DNA of 18,351 nucleotides from an uncultured Oscillospiraceae bacterium. Its GTDB lineage: Bacteria > Bacillota > Clostridia > Oscillospirales > Oscillospiraceae. Position numbers and translations under genes: made by a program. Where the stretch lies: NCBI GenBank assembly GCA_934675115.1, contig CAKUPH010000041.1:1-18351 (forward strand), written 5' to 3'. The notes under the pieces are model-generated. The model ran no database searches. It was not told where the DNA came from and saw nothing but the letters and a program-made list of their open reading frames with translations. Below, piece after piece: positions 7,491 to 14,324 of this stretch (its first letter is position 1; each line of letters begins with the position of its first letter).

Positions 7491-8179
7491 TTGTAGTTCC
7501 TCCCTTCCTTGGCGTTCATGCCCTTGTTCTTCGGGGGCTTGAAGCCCTCGGGGCCGTAGCTGATGTCGTCGCTCCACGTCTCGTAGGGCTGGGGCATGGA
7601 GGGATAATCATCCCACCAGTTGAAGTTGGGGTCGTGGAGCAGCTCGGCCACGTCGGGGGTGCCGAAGGCCTTGACCACGGGGTCGGTGTCCGGCTCCCAG
7701 TAGGGAGAGCCCTCGGAGTAGTTGGCTCCGGCCTCGCCGGAGAGGTCGTTGGCCTCCACCACGTGCCAGATCCTCCAGGCATCGCCCTCCTTCACGAAGT
7801 CCATGGCCACCTTGCCGGTGACCCACATGGCCTTGCCGGGGACGGTCTCCTGACCGATGCAGTACCACAGGCCCTTGGCGGTCTTGCCGTCGCCGGCAAG
7901 CTCCACAAGGCCGGTGGAGATGGGGTGCTGATACAGGGTGCCTACGCCGCCCTGACCGGCGGTGTACCACTTGCGGATGGAGTCGAGGCCCACATAGTAG
8001 CCGGTGTTCTCACCGAAGGCGGCGGTGTCGCCGTGGTCGGCGGTCCAGAGCTCGTCCAACTCCTTCTCGCGCCAGCCGTTGATCTGGTAGAACACGCGCT
8101 TGTTGGCCAGCTTCTTGATCTCCTCCACATCCCAGACGCGGCGGATCAGTTCGTCGTCAGTATAAGTACGGTTGCTCAT
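7487..8179 (-). CDS. NTF2/SnoaL-like protein B, putative dehydratase or isomerase
   Basis: A 230-residue NTF2-like protein, the middle paralog. The core VELAGDGKTAKGLWYC (92-107) is nearly identical to that of protein A, and DAWRIWH (133-139) is the usual second strand pair of the fold. His85 sits where BaiE His83 would be, but the Tyr/Asp positions are filled by Arg28 and Ile33, with Tyr31 nearby. The tail has MPQPYETWSDDISYG (195-209) plus a basic extension ending EGRNYK. Start at 8179 is supported by AGGAGG 7-8 bases upstream; it follows gene A by 14 bases. It may be a partner subunit or have a different reaction from protein C. Confidence 0.8.
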   Translation of the reverse strand: MSNRTYTDDELIRRVWDVEEIKKLANKRVFYQINGWREKELDELWTADHGDTAAFGENTGYYVGLDSIRKWYTAGQGGVGTLYQHPISTGLVELAGDGKTAKGLWYCIGQETVPGKAMWVTGKVAMDFVKEGDAWRIWHVVEANDLSGEAGANYSEGSPYWEPDTDPVVKAFGTPDVAELLHDPNFNWWDDYPSMPQPYETWSDDISYGPEGFKPPKNKGMNAKEGRNYK

Positions 8180-8193
8180 CTTCGCGCCTCCTT

Positions 8194-8913
8194 TCAAACG
8201 CCGTAGCTGAACGTGTCAGCAAAGGTGTCATAGGGCTGGGGGATCTCCGGGCACTGTGTCACGGGACGGTCGGCACTGTACAGGGCGCGGAATTCCTTCT
8301 TGACGGAGTACTCAGGGTACTTGAAGTCGGCCAACGGGGCGAACTCGGGCAGATCGGGATAGGGCTTCTGCTCCGCGGCCCAGCTCTGGCCGCACAGACA
8401 GTCCACGTCGTTGAGGTACTGCAGGTGCCAGACCTTCCAGCCGTCGTCCTCCTTGGCGAAGTCCACGGCGAAGTAGCCCCAGGTCCAGTGGGCCACGGGG
8501 CCGCAGGTCTCCACGTCGTTGTATGCGCCCTGGCAGAACCACAGGCCCTTGGCGGTCTTGCCGTCGCCGGCGACCTCGATGACGGGGCAGGCCATAGGCT
8601 TGACCTTGAAGGGGCCGACGCCGTAGATCTCATCGTCGCTCTTGCCGCCCAGCACGTCGGGGAAGCGCTTCTGCATGAGCTTGGCCACCAGAGCGTTCCG
8701 GTCGTGGCAGGCGTCGTAGTAGGCCTTCACGCTGGCCGCGCCGGTGTAGGCACCGTCGTTGAACATGAGGGTCACGTCGTCCCGCTTGGACCAGAACATG
8801 CCGTAGATGTCATGCTCCCGGTTGAGCAGCACGCAGTTGGCGTACTTGCCCATGAGGTTCTTGATGGCGCGCTGGTCTTCCCATCGCACCGTCAGCTGTT
8901 CAGTGGTAAACAT
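8194..8913 (-). CDS. NTF2/SnoaL-like protein A, putative dehydratase-fold subunit
   Basis: A 239-residue NTF2-like protein, first of the three-gene operon. The N-terminal helix AIKNLMGKYANC (16-27) matches the BaiE pattern with Tyr24 in place, but the Asp position is Leu29 and the expected catalytic His is Lys105. The core VIEVAGDGKTAKGLWFC is at 111-127 and DGWKVWH at 157-163; a Cys-containing stretch DVDCLCGQSW (169-178) has no equivalent in proteins B and C. The tail PQPYDTFADTFSYG (225-238) is shared. GGAGA precedes ATG by 7 bases. The loss of two catalytic positions suggests a non-catalytic or altered subunit. A Ca2+/redox role cannot be inferred. Confidence 0.8.
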   Translation of the reverse strand: MFTTEQLTVRWEDQRAIKNLMGKYANCVLLNREHDIYGMFWSKRDDVTLMFNDGAYTGAASVKAYYDACHDRNALVAKLMQKRFPDVLGGKSDDEIYGVGPFKVKPMACPVIEVAGDGKTAKGLWFCQGAYNDVETCGPVAHWTWGYFAVDFAKEDDGWKVWHLQYLNDVDCLCGQSWAAEQKPYPDLPEFAPLADFKYPEYSVKKEFRALYSADRPVTQCPEIPQPYDTFADTFSYGV

Positions 8914-8979
8914 AACTTCTCTCCTTTCAGAGTGGGTTTACTTATATTAAATAAAGGCAGGGCCTTTGTTTAATTATTT
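8914..8979 (-). promoter_or_regulatory. AT-rich leader with weak promoter of the NTF2-like operon
   Basis: This stretch is far richer in A+T than its surroundings. On the minus strand TTAAAC and TTAATA lie about 17 bp apart, a weak promoter, with TATAAG close by. A small hairpin, AAAGGC (8953-8958) with GCCTTT (8962-8967), falls in the spacer and might be an operator or a weak terminator. I see no copy of the inverted repeats found at the reductase/PucR junction. Confidence 0.35.
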
Positions 8980-9004
8980 AAAAATCAAAGGGCTTTGCCC
9001 TTTG
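8980..9004 (-). terminator. Terminator upstream of the NTF2-like operon
   Basis: CAAAGGGC (8986-8993) pairs with GCCCTTTG (8997-9004) around TTT. On the minus strand it is followed by ATTTTTAA. It would stop transcripts arriving from the ene-reductase gene through the repeat region, so the reductase and the NTF2-like genes appear to be separate transcripts although they share a strand. Confidence 0.75.
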
Positions 9005-9657
9005 CACCATATTCTCCCGTATTCGCCGGGAGTTCCGGCGAGGAACTATGAGCGTCCTCCGCGGACGCTCCGCTGGGGTGACTTTTCGTTCGTGCGAAAA
9101 GTCACCAAAAGCACGCACAGGGGATAATCCCCTGTGTACCCCTTAGTGGGGACTGGCATAGTCTTGTTTTTGCCATGCCGCAGAAGCTCTGCCGACTCCT
9201 TCGGTAAGACGCAGTCCTTCTCTTTCCGCTGCCGCTGCGCTGGTGCTGACTTGCGATATTGGTGCTCGTTAGCGCCGCCGCAACCACAGGCAAAGTATCC
9301 GAGTAGGCGCTGAACGATGGCCCTGAAATCTATAACAAGTTCCATTGGAGCGGCAGCGATAATCAGCGGCTTCGCGTGTCGGCTTACCCCGCGCCGGAGA
9401 TAGACGGACGCACTATTTGCTTGCGCCCCCGTAAATAACGGGGTTCTTAGGGAAAAAACGCTATGAGCGAGAATGCGCCCTTCGCATTCGAAGTCGAATC
9501 CGCGTTTTTCCCCTAAGCGCATTTTTGCCTTCTTTTTGGGCGAGCAAAAAGAAGGTCGCCGTCAGGCGAAACCTGACGTTTCTCTTCTTTACGAAAGAAG
9601 AAAATCGGTCGCAGGTGCCTTCGCCCCTGCGTAATTCAAAGAACCACGTTCTTTGAA
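9005..9657. repeat. Palindrome-packed non-coding element, probable interspersed repeat
   Basis: About 650 bp with no convincing gene. Hairpins seen: GAGCGTCC/GGACGCTC (9050-9070); a 12-bp stem 9077-9088/9095-9106; CACAGGGGA/TCCCCTGTG (9116-9136); CCCCGT/ACGGGG (9427-9443); a 16-bp stem with one mismatch 9446-9461/9502-9517 that encloses GAATGCG/CGCATTC (9471-9489); CCTTCTTTTT/AAAAAGAAGG (9528-9555); CGTCAGG/CCTGACG (9560-9578); TCTTCTTT/AAAGAAGA (9583-9601); ATTCAAAGAAC/GTTCTTTGAAT (9634-9658). The middle (about 9140-9420) lacks strong hairpins. The open 158-codon frame on the minus strand (9046-9522) has no ribosome site and odd composition. My recollection that similar sequence recurs as spurious ORFs in gut Clostridia needs a search. 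Confidence 0.6.
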
Positions 9658-11610
9658 TCACAGCCCCAGATCCACCACGGCGTTGACGGCGTCCCGGGTG
9701 GCCTGACCGATCTGGCGGGCGCGGAAGGCGTCGCCCACCACATAGTGCTCGGGCACCAGCGCGGTGAGCCGGTCCACCTCCGCCTGATCGGGCCGCATGC
9801 CGGCGGCCATGACCACCGTATCGGCGGGGAAGGCGACCTCGTTCCCGCCGGCATCCACGGCGGTGACCCGCTGTACCTCGATAGCGGTACACCGGCAGCC
9901 GGTGGCCACGGTGATGTTCTCCTCCGTCCCGATCTGGTGGAGCAGGTTGATGCGGTGCATCCGGCCGCAGTCGGGGGCCAGCTCGTCCTGCATCTCCAGA
10001 ATGGTGACCTTGTGGCCCTCCCGGGCCAGCGCCACGGCCTCCTCGGAGCCGATGAGGCCGCCGCCCACCACCACGACGTTCTCGCCGACGGGGGTGTCCT
10101 TCCGGAGGTCCGCGCCGAACACCACATTGGCCTTTTCGTCGCAGGGGACGGGCAGCATCCACGGCTGCGCGCCGATGGCCACGATAAGGGCGTCGGGCTT
10201 CACCTCGTCCACCAGCTCCCGGGTCACCTCGGTGTTCAGCCGCAGGTCGATGGGCAGCTCCGCCGTCCGGCGGGCCATGAAGTCCCGGTATCTGGCAATA
10301 TTCCGCTTGAAATCGGCGTTGTCGGCGTACTTCAGGCCGCCCAGCTTATCGCTCTTTTCGCACAGCACCACCTTGTGGCCCCGCTTCACGGCCTCCATGG
10401 CCGCCTGACAGCCCGCAGGGCCGCCGCCCGCGATGAGGATGGTGCGGGGGGCGTGGTTGGTGGGGATAGGATTGTAGAAGGTGTGCTCGCTGCCGATGAC
10501 GGGGTTGACGGCGCAGTGGAGCACCCGGTTTTTCATCAGGCCGCTCTGGCACTCGCCGCAGCGCAGGCAGGGCGTGATGGCGTCCGCCTGCCCCCGGAGC
10601 AGCTTCTTGGGCAGGAAGGGGTCGGCGATGAGGGCCCGGCCCATGGCGATGGCGTCCACGCCGGTGTCCGCCATGAACTGCTCCATCTTGTCCGGCTCGG
10701 AGAACGCGCCCACAGTGCACACCGGGGTGCTGACGTGCTTTTTGATCTCGGCGGCAAGGCCGGAGTTCTCCCCGTGCTTCTGGAACGCGCCGGGGTGCAT
10801 GAGCACGGCGGAATACTCCTCCTGCTGGGTACCGGCGGAGACGTGGATCAGGTCCACCTTGCCGTCCAGCGCCTTGGCGATCTCAATGCCGGTCTCGATG
10901 CCGTAGCCGCCCTCGCAGCGCTCGGCGCCGGAAATGCGCACGTCGATGGGGAAGGACCGGCCCACGGCGGCCCGGACCTTTTCCACCACCAGCAGGGGGA
11001 AGCGCATCCGGTTCTCCATGGAGCCGCCCCACTTGTCCGTGCGGTGGTTGGTCATCTCGGAAATGAACTGGTGGAGCAGCCAGCCGTGGCCCATGTGGAG
11101 CATGACCATGTCGAAGCCGCAGGCCTTGGCGGCGGCGGCGGCCTCGCCGAACTTTTCGGCAATGTCATAGATCTGCGCCTCGGTCATCTCCTCCACCGTG
11201 TCGCCCCACTCGTCCACGTAGCCGGAGGGGCCGATGGCGTTCTTGCCGCCGATAAACTCGGGGGAGCACAGCGCTCCGCCGTGGTCAAGCTCGATGGACG
11301 CGGCGGCTCCGCCCGCGTGGATGGCCTCCGCCATCTGCACCAGATAGGGGATAGCGCTGGGGTCGTTCATGCCCACCTGCTGGGGGTGGGAGCGGCCGGT
11401 GTCCAGATCCACGATCACGTCGCCCACCGTCACCAGCGCGCAGCCGCCCGCGGCCTTGAGCCGGTAGTAGTCGATATTCGCCTGAGAGTAGTGCTCATCC
11501 GGGCCAAGCTCCGCCAGCGACGTGGGGGCGGACAGCAGCCGGTTTTTCAGCGTCAGCCCCGCAAGGCGCAGGGGGGCCAGCAAATGCCCATAGGAATTCA
11601 TCACATACAC
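9658..11610 (-). CDS. OYE-type FMN/4Fe-4S/FAD ene-reductase, BaiCD/BaiH/FadH-like
   Basis: A 650-residue flavoenzyme that would use NAD(P)H to reduce an activated C=C bond in the cytoplasm. Order: FMN-binding TIM barrel (about 8-345), Fe-S cluster Cys348, Cys351, Cys354, Cys366, FAD site GGGPAG (395-400), NAD(P) site GGGLIG (516-521). The length matches BaiCD, BaiH and 2,4-dienoyl-CoA reductase. The cluster spacing is C-x2-C-x2-C-x11-C, one residue shorter than in FadH. The FadH catalytic Tyr166 is replaced by Trp177 in GHGWLL and no equivalent of its His252 is apparent, so it is not a classical dienoyl-CoA reductase. ATG 11610 has AAAGG six bases upstream; an ATG at codon 4 is too close. PucR is encoded divergently. 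Confidence 0.92.
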   Translation of the reverse strand: MYVMNSYGHLLAPLRLAGLTLKNRLLSAPTSLAELGPDEHYSQANIDYYRLKAAGGCALVTVGDVIVDLDTGRSHPQQVGMNDPSAIPYLVQMAEAIHAGGAAASIELDHGGALCSPEFIGGKNAIGPSGYVDEWGDTVEEMTEAQIYDIAEKFGEAAAAAKACGFDMVMLHMGHGWLLHQFISEMTNHRTDKWGGSMENRMRFPLLVVEKVRAAVGRSFPIDVRISGAERCEGGYGIETGIEIAKALDGKVDLIHVSAGTQQEEYSAVLMHPGAFQKHGENSGLAAEIKKHVSTPVCTVGAFSEPDKMEQFMADTGVDAIAMGRALIADPFLPKKLLRGQADAITPCLRCGECQSGLMKNRVLHCAVNPVIGSEHTFYNPIPTNHAPRTILIAGGGPAGCQAAMEAVKRGHKVVLCEKSDKLGGLKYADNADFKRNIARYRDFMARRTAELPIDLRLNTEVTRELVDEVKPDALIVAIGAQPWMLPVPCDEKANVVFGADLRKDTPVGENVVVVGGGLIGSEEAVALAREGHKVTILEMQDELAPDCGRMHRINLLHQIGTEENITVATGCRCTAIEVQRVTAVDAGGNEVAFPADTVVMAAGMRPDQAEVDRLTALVPEHYVVGDAFRARQIGQATRDAVNAVVDLGL

Positions 11611-11643
11611 TGCCTTTCTCTCCGTATATTCCTTTATGATGTT

Positions 11644-11719
11644 ATTTTATCATCCGCAAAAGCAAATTTCACCGTGCCGGAATCAAAATATTCCGCGGCC
11701 TGTTGTGAAATCTTCACAA
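11644..11719 (-). promoter_or_regulatory. Reductase promoter with two inverted-repeat operators
   Basis: Minus-strand promoter: GTGAAA (11667-11672), 17 bp, TAAAAT (11644-11649); the poor -35 suggests activation. Directly upstream is CGGAAT-N6-ATTCCG (11678-11695), a perfect repeat centred near -50, where an activator would sit. Further up is TTGTGAA-ATC-TTCACAA (11703-11719), also perfect. Both lie in the 199-bp region shared with the divergent PucR-type gene and are the natural candidates for its binding, but which one it uses is not known. Confidence 0.55.
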
Positions 11720-11746
11720 AGTACATTCCACGCTCCCCTTTTCGGT

Positions 11747-11775
11747 TTGACAGGGGCGGTGGCCTATTTTATAAT
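11747..11775 (+). promoter_or_regulatory. Consensus promoter of the PucR-type gene
   Basis: TTGACA (11747-11752), exactly 17 bp, TATAAT (11770-11775): a perfect sigma-A promoter. The transcript would start near 11782. Two tiny frames precede the gene, ATG 11788 (six codons) and ATG-AAA-TGA at 11805-11813, the latter overlapping the gene's start codon. Confidence 0.88.
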
Positions 11776-11809
11776 TAAGGTACAAAAATGATCCGGGAGG
11801 CGTTATGAA

Positions 11810-13048
11810 ATGACACAGACCCTGCGGGAATCCATCATGCTCGCCGCCATGGAGGGCGACCTCCAGCGTCTGCTGTCCCTCGGCCGGGACGGTCTGGGCC
11901 GACCGCTGCTGCTGGGCGGGGAGACGCTGAACGTTCTGGGCTGGAGCGGCCCCCCCGCCATGCCCCGGGACGCGGCGTGGGAGGATTTCATCGCCGCGGG
12001 CTTCGCCCCGGATTTTCAGTGGTCGGACGACCTGTTCGAGGCCAACAGCCTTGACCTGTCCCACGGCTTTTCCGTCTGTCAGGTCCCTCTGCCCGACAAC
12101 AACGGCTCCGACTGGCTGGTGGACATCGAGATGACGGGCAGCCAGCCCGTCCACCTCATTCTGTCCGGCCGGGGCCACCCGGAGCTTCCGCCCCCGGACG
12201 CGGAGCTGCTCAGTCTGGTGTGCCTTGCCATCCGCACCTGTCTCAACAACCGCGCGGGCCTTGAGCCTCACCAGCGGTTTTCCGCGGAGCACCTGCTGCT
12301 CCAGCTCATCCGGAACAAAAACTTCGACGAACCGCTGCTCCGTTTCCGGGCGCAGGCCGTCCAGCTGGAGAGCGAGGGCTATTTTGCCCTGCTGATGCTG
12401 GACCTCAACGGCTACCATCCCCAGCGCAGCTCCATCGCCACCGTCCGCAGCCAGCTGGCCGCCATTCTCGGTAACGATTCCGTCATCGACGGCGAGGCCC
12501 TCACCTTCCTCGTCTCCCACAACACCGGGACGCAGGAGGAAAAAAAGCAGCTCTGGACAAAGGTGGAGCCTATCCTCCGGGACAACAACCTGTTCGGCGT
12601 GTTCAGCCGCCCCTTCTACCGGCTGGGTGATTTCCACTTTCACTATACCCGCACGCTGGACACCCTGAAGCTGCGGTTCTGCGTCAAGCCCGGCACCTGT
12701 CTGGTGGCCGCCGACGATTTGTCCATCTACTCCCTGATCTCTATTCTTCACAACCACGCCTCCTCCCCCATCGACTCGTCCAACCCCGTCATCGACGCCC
12801 TCCAGCAGTCCGACCGGGAGCGCAGCACCTCCTATCTGGAGACGCTGGAGGCCTACCTGCGCCACTCCCAGAAGCCCGCCCCCACCTGTGAGGAACTGCA
12901 CATCCACCGGAACACGCTGGATTACCGGCTCAAGCGCATTGAGGCCCTCACCGGCCTTGACTGGGGGGACGGCGACCTGATGTTCCGGCTGTACTTCGCC
13001 CTGTGCATCATGCGGTATGAACGGCTGGTCCACAATATGGGCGGCTGA
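11810..13048 (+). CDS. PucR/CdaR-family transcriptional regulator
   Basis: A 412-residue regulator. The C-terminus (about 345-405) is the PucR helix-turn-helix: LETLEAYLRHSQ, then CEELHIHRNTLDYRLKRIEALTG, then a final LMFRLYFAL helix. The N-terminal two thirds is a sensor region without a clear named domain, resembling the GGDEF-like fold of CdaR proteins near 185-300. GGGAGG lies 9 bases ahead of ATG 11810. Such regulators usually sense a pathway substrate and activate the adjacent catabolic genes; its divergent position points to the ene-reductase, perhaps also the NTF2-like operon. A bidirectional terminator ends it. Confidence 0.87.
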   Translation: MTQTLRESIMLAAMEGDLQRLLSLGRDGLGRPLLLGGETLNVLGWSGPPAMPRDAAWEDFIAAGFAPDFQWSDDLFEANSLDLSHGFSVCQVPLPDNNGSDWLVDIEMTGSQPVHLILSGRGHPELPPPDAELLSLVCLAIRTCLNNRAGLEPHQRFSAEHLLLQLIRNKNFDEPLLRFRAQAVQLESEGYFALLMLDLNGYHPQRSSIATVRSQLAAILGNDSVIDGEALTFLVSHNTGTQEEKKQLWTKVEPILRDNNLFGVFSRPFYRLGDFHFHYTRTLDTLKLRFCVKPGTCLVAADDLSIYSLISILHNHASSPIDSSNPVIDALQQSDRERSTSYLETLEAYLRHSQKPAPTCEELHIHRNTLDYRLKRIEALTGLDWGDGDLMFRLYFALCIMRYERLVHNMGG

Positions 13049-13075
13049 CGCCTGGTTTTCCCCTGTTTTTTGCGC

Positions 13076-13113
13076 AAAAATGCCCCGTTCGCTGATGCGA
13101 ACGGGGCATTTTT
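13076..13113. terminator. Bidirectional terminator between PucR-type gene and cysK
   Basis: AAAAATGCCCCGTTCGC (13076-13092) pairs with GCGAACGGGGCATTTTT (13097-13113) around TGAT. T runs follow on both strands, so it ends both the plus-strand regulator gene and minus-strand cysK. Confidence 0.95.
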
Positions 13114-13139
13114 CTTCATATTCTCCGCAATGGGGACAA

Positions 13140-14072
13140 TCAGTCGCTGAACATGGTGGTGGACAGGTAGCGGTCGCCGGTGTCGGGCAGCAGGGCCACG
13201 ATGGTCTTGCCCTTGTTCTCCGGCCGCTTGGCCAGCTGAATGGCGGCCCACACCGCCGCGCCGGAGGAGATGCCAACCAGCACGCCCTCAGTGCGGCCAA
13301 CCAGCTTGCCGCCGGCGAAGGCGTCCTCGTTCTCCACAGGGATGATCTCGTCGTACACCTTGGTGTCCAGCACATCGGGGACAAAGCCAGCACCGATGCC
13401 CTGGATCTTGTGGGAACCGGCGGTGCCCTTGCTCAGCACCGGGGAGGAAGCAGGCTCCACCGCCACCACCTTCACGTTGGGGTTCCTGCTCTTGAGGTAC
13501 TCGCCCACGCCGGTGATGGTGCCGCCGGTGCCGACGCCGGCCACGAAAATATCCACCTGACCATCCGTGTCCTCCCAGATCTCCGGGCCGGTGGTGGCCT
13601 TGTGGGCCTCGGGGTTGGCGGGGTTGACGAACTGCCCGGGGATGAAGCTGCCGGGGATCTCCTTGGCCAACTCGTCGGCCTTGGCAATGGCACCCTTCAT
13701 GCCCTTAGCGCCGTCGGTGAGCACCAGCTCCGCGCCATAGGCTTTCATCAGCTGGCGGCGCTCCACGCTCATGGTCTCGGGCATGACGATGATGATGCGG
13801 TAGCCCCGGGCCGCAGCCACGGAGGCAAGGCCAATGCCGGTATTGCCAGAGGTGGGCTCGATGATGACGGAGCCGGGCTTGAGCACGCCCTTCGCCTCGG
13901 CGTCGTCGATCATGGCCTTGGCGATGCGGTCCTTGACGCTGCCCGCCGGGTTGAAGTACTCCAGCTTGGCGAGGACCTTGGCCTCCAGCCCTTCCTTTTT
14001 CTCAATGTTGGACAGCTCCAGCAGCGGGGTCTTGCCAATCAGCTGGTCGGCGGATGTATATACCTTACTCAT
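13140..14072 (-). CDS. cysK: Cysteine synthase (O-acetylserine sulfhydrylase) CysK
   Basis: A 310-residue PLP enzyme that makes L-cysteine from O-acetyl-L-serine and sulfide in the cytoplasm. The PLP lysine is Lys47 in NPAGSVKDR, the substrate loop TSGNTG is at 74-79, and the phosphate-binding GTGGT is at 181-185; GISSGAA near the C-terminus completes the set. Length and motifs are standard. ATG 14072 has GGAGG 8 bases upstream; the longer frame from 14087 starts inside the ribosome-site region. Promoter, operator and a leader ORF lie upstream, and the divergent neighbour is an Rrf2-family regulator, the usual arrangement for cysteine control by CymR/IscR-like proteins. Confidence 0.96.
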   Translation of the reverse strand: MSKVYTSADQLIGKTPLLELSNIEKKEGLEAKVLAKLEYFNPAGSVKDRIAKAMIDDAEAKGVLKPGSVIIEPTSGNTGIGLASVAAARGYRIIIVMPETMSVERRQLMKAYGAELVLTDGAKGMKGAIAKADELAKEIPGSFIPGQFVNPANPEAHKATTGPEIWEDTDGQVDIFVAGVGTGGTITGVGEYLKSRNPNVKVVAVEPASSPVLSKGTAGSHKIQGIGAGFVPDVLDTKVYDEIIPVENEDAFAGGKLVGRTEGVLVGISSGAAVWAAIQLAKRPENKGKTIVALLPDTGDRYLSTTMFSD

Positions 14073-14144
14073 GATAAATTCCTCCATATTGTAATATATC
14101 AGGCTAATAATACGTTTTCGAATCGGTTTTATGCCCTTCCGGCG

Positions 14145-14180
14145 TCAACATCGGAAGACCGCCGCCGCGTGTTTCTTCAT
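14145..14180 (-). CDS. Possible leader peptide of cysK (11 codons, ends in Cys)
   Basis: In the roughly 130-nt cysK leader, ATG at 14180 opens the frame MKKHAAAVFRC followed by TGA. AAAGG lies about 10 bases ahead. The last sense codon is cysteine (TGT). A hairpin, CTTCCG/CGGAAG (14136-14141 with 14152-14157), spans the end of this frame, so a ribosome paused at the Cys codon could open it. No T run follows the hairpin. A single Cys in 11 codons can arise by chance. Confidence 0.3.
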   Translation of the reverse strand: MKKHAAAVFRC

Positions 14181-14184
14181 TTTA

Positions 14185-14240
14185 TACCAACCTTTCTGGT
14201 AGGTTAATCGGATTATAGCGCATCAAAGCAGATTTGTCAA
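14185..14240 (-). promoter_or_regulatory. cysK promoter and Rrf2-type operator
   Basis: Minus strand TTGACA (14235-14240), exactly 17 bp, TATAAT (14212-14217): perfect consensus. Immediately downstream, over the start point, two overlapping inverted repeats occur: AACCT-N7-AGGTT (14189-14205) and TACCA-N7-TGGTA (14185-14201). A repressor bound here would block initiation; the divergent Rrf2-family protein is the obvious candidate. Confidence 0.75.
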
Positions 14241-14259
14241 CCTCTCCGGAAAATTTTTG

Positions 14260-14294
14260 TTGCTTTCCTATTTACCAATCTGTATAATAGGAAA
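14260..14294 (+). promoter_or_regulatory. Promoter and operator of the Rrf2-family gene
   Basis: TTGCTT (14260-14265), 17 bp, TATAAT (14283-14288). A perfect 8-bp inverted repeat, TTTCCTAT (14264-14271) with ATAGGAAA (14287-14294), overlaps both boxes, which suggests autorepression. It is not the same sequence as the cysK repeat. Confidence 0.7.
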
Positions 14295-14324
14295 TCATAA
14301 CATAATGAATATGGAGGCTGTTCC

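Noticed and set aside
9046..9522. 158-codon frame on the minus strand within the repeat
   Set aside because: No ribosome site, no recognisable domain, odd composition, and its DNA is full of hairpins. It is most likely a chance frame in a repeat.
11703..11719. Assigning TTGTGAA-ATC-TTCACAA to Rex or CRP/FNR
   Set aside because: Rex sites have four and CRP/FNR sites six central bases by the usual count. This repeat is one base short for either, so the regulator is left open.
9745..11778. 677-codon plus-strand frame
   Set aside because: Antisense shadow of the ene-reductase, whose cofactor motifs are all on the minus strand.
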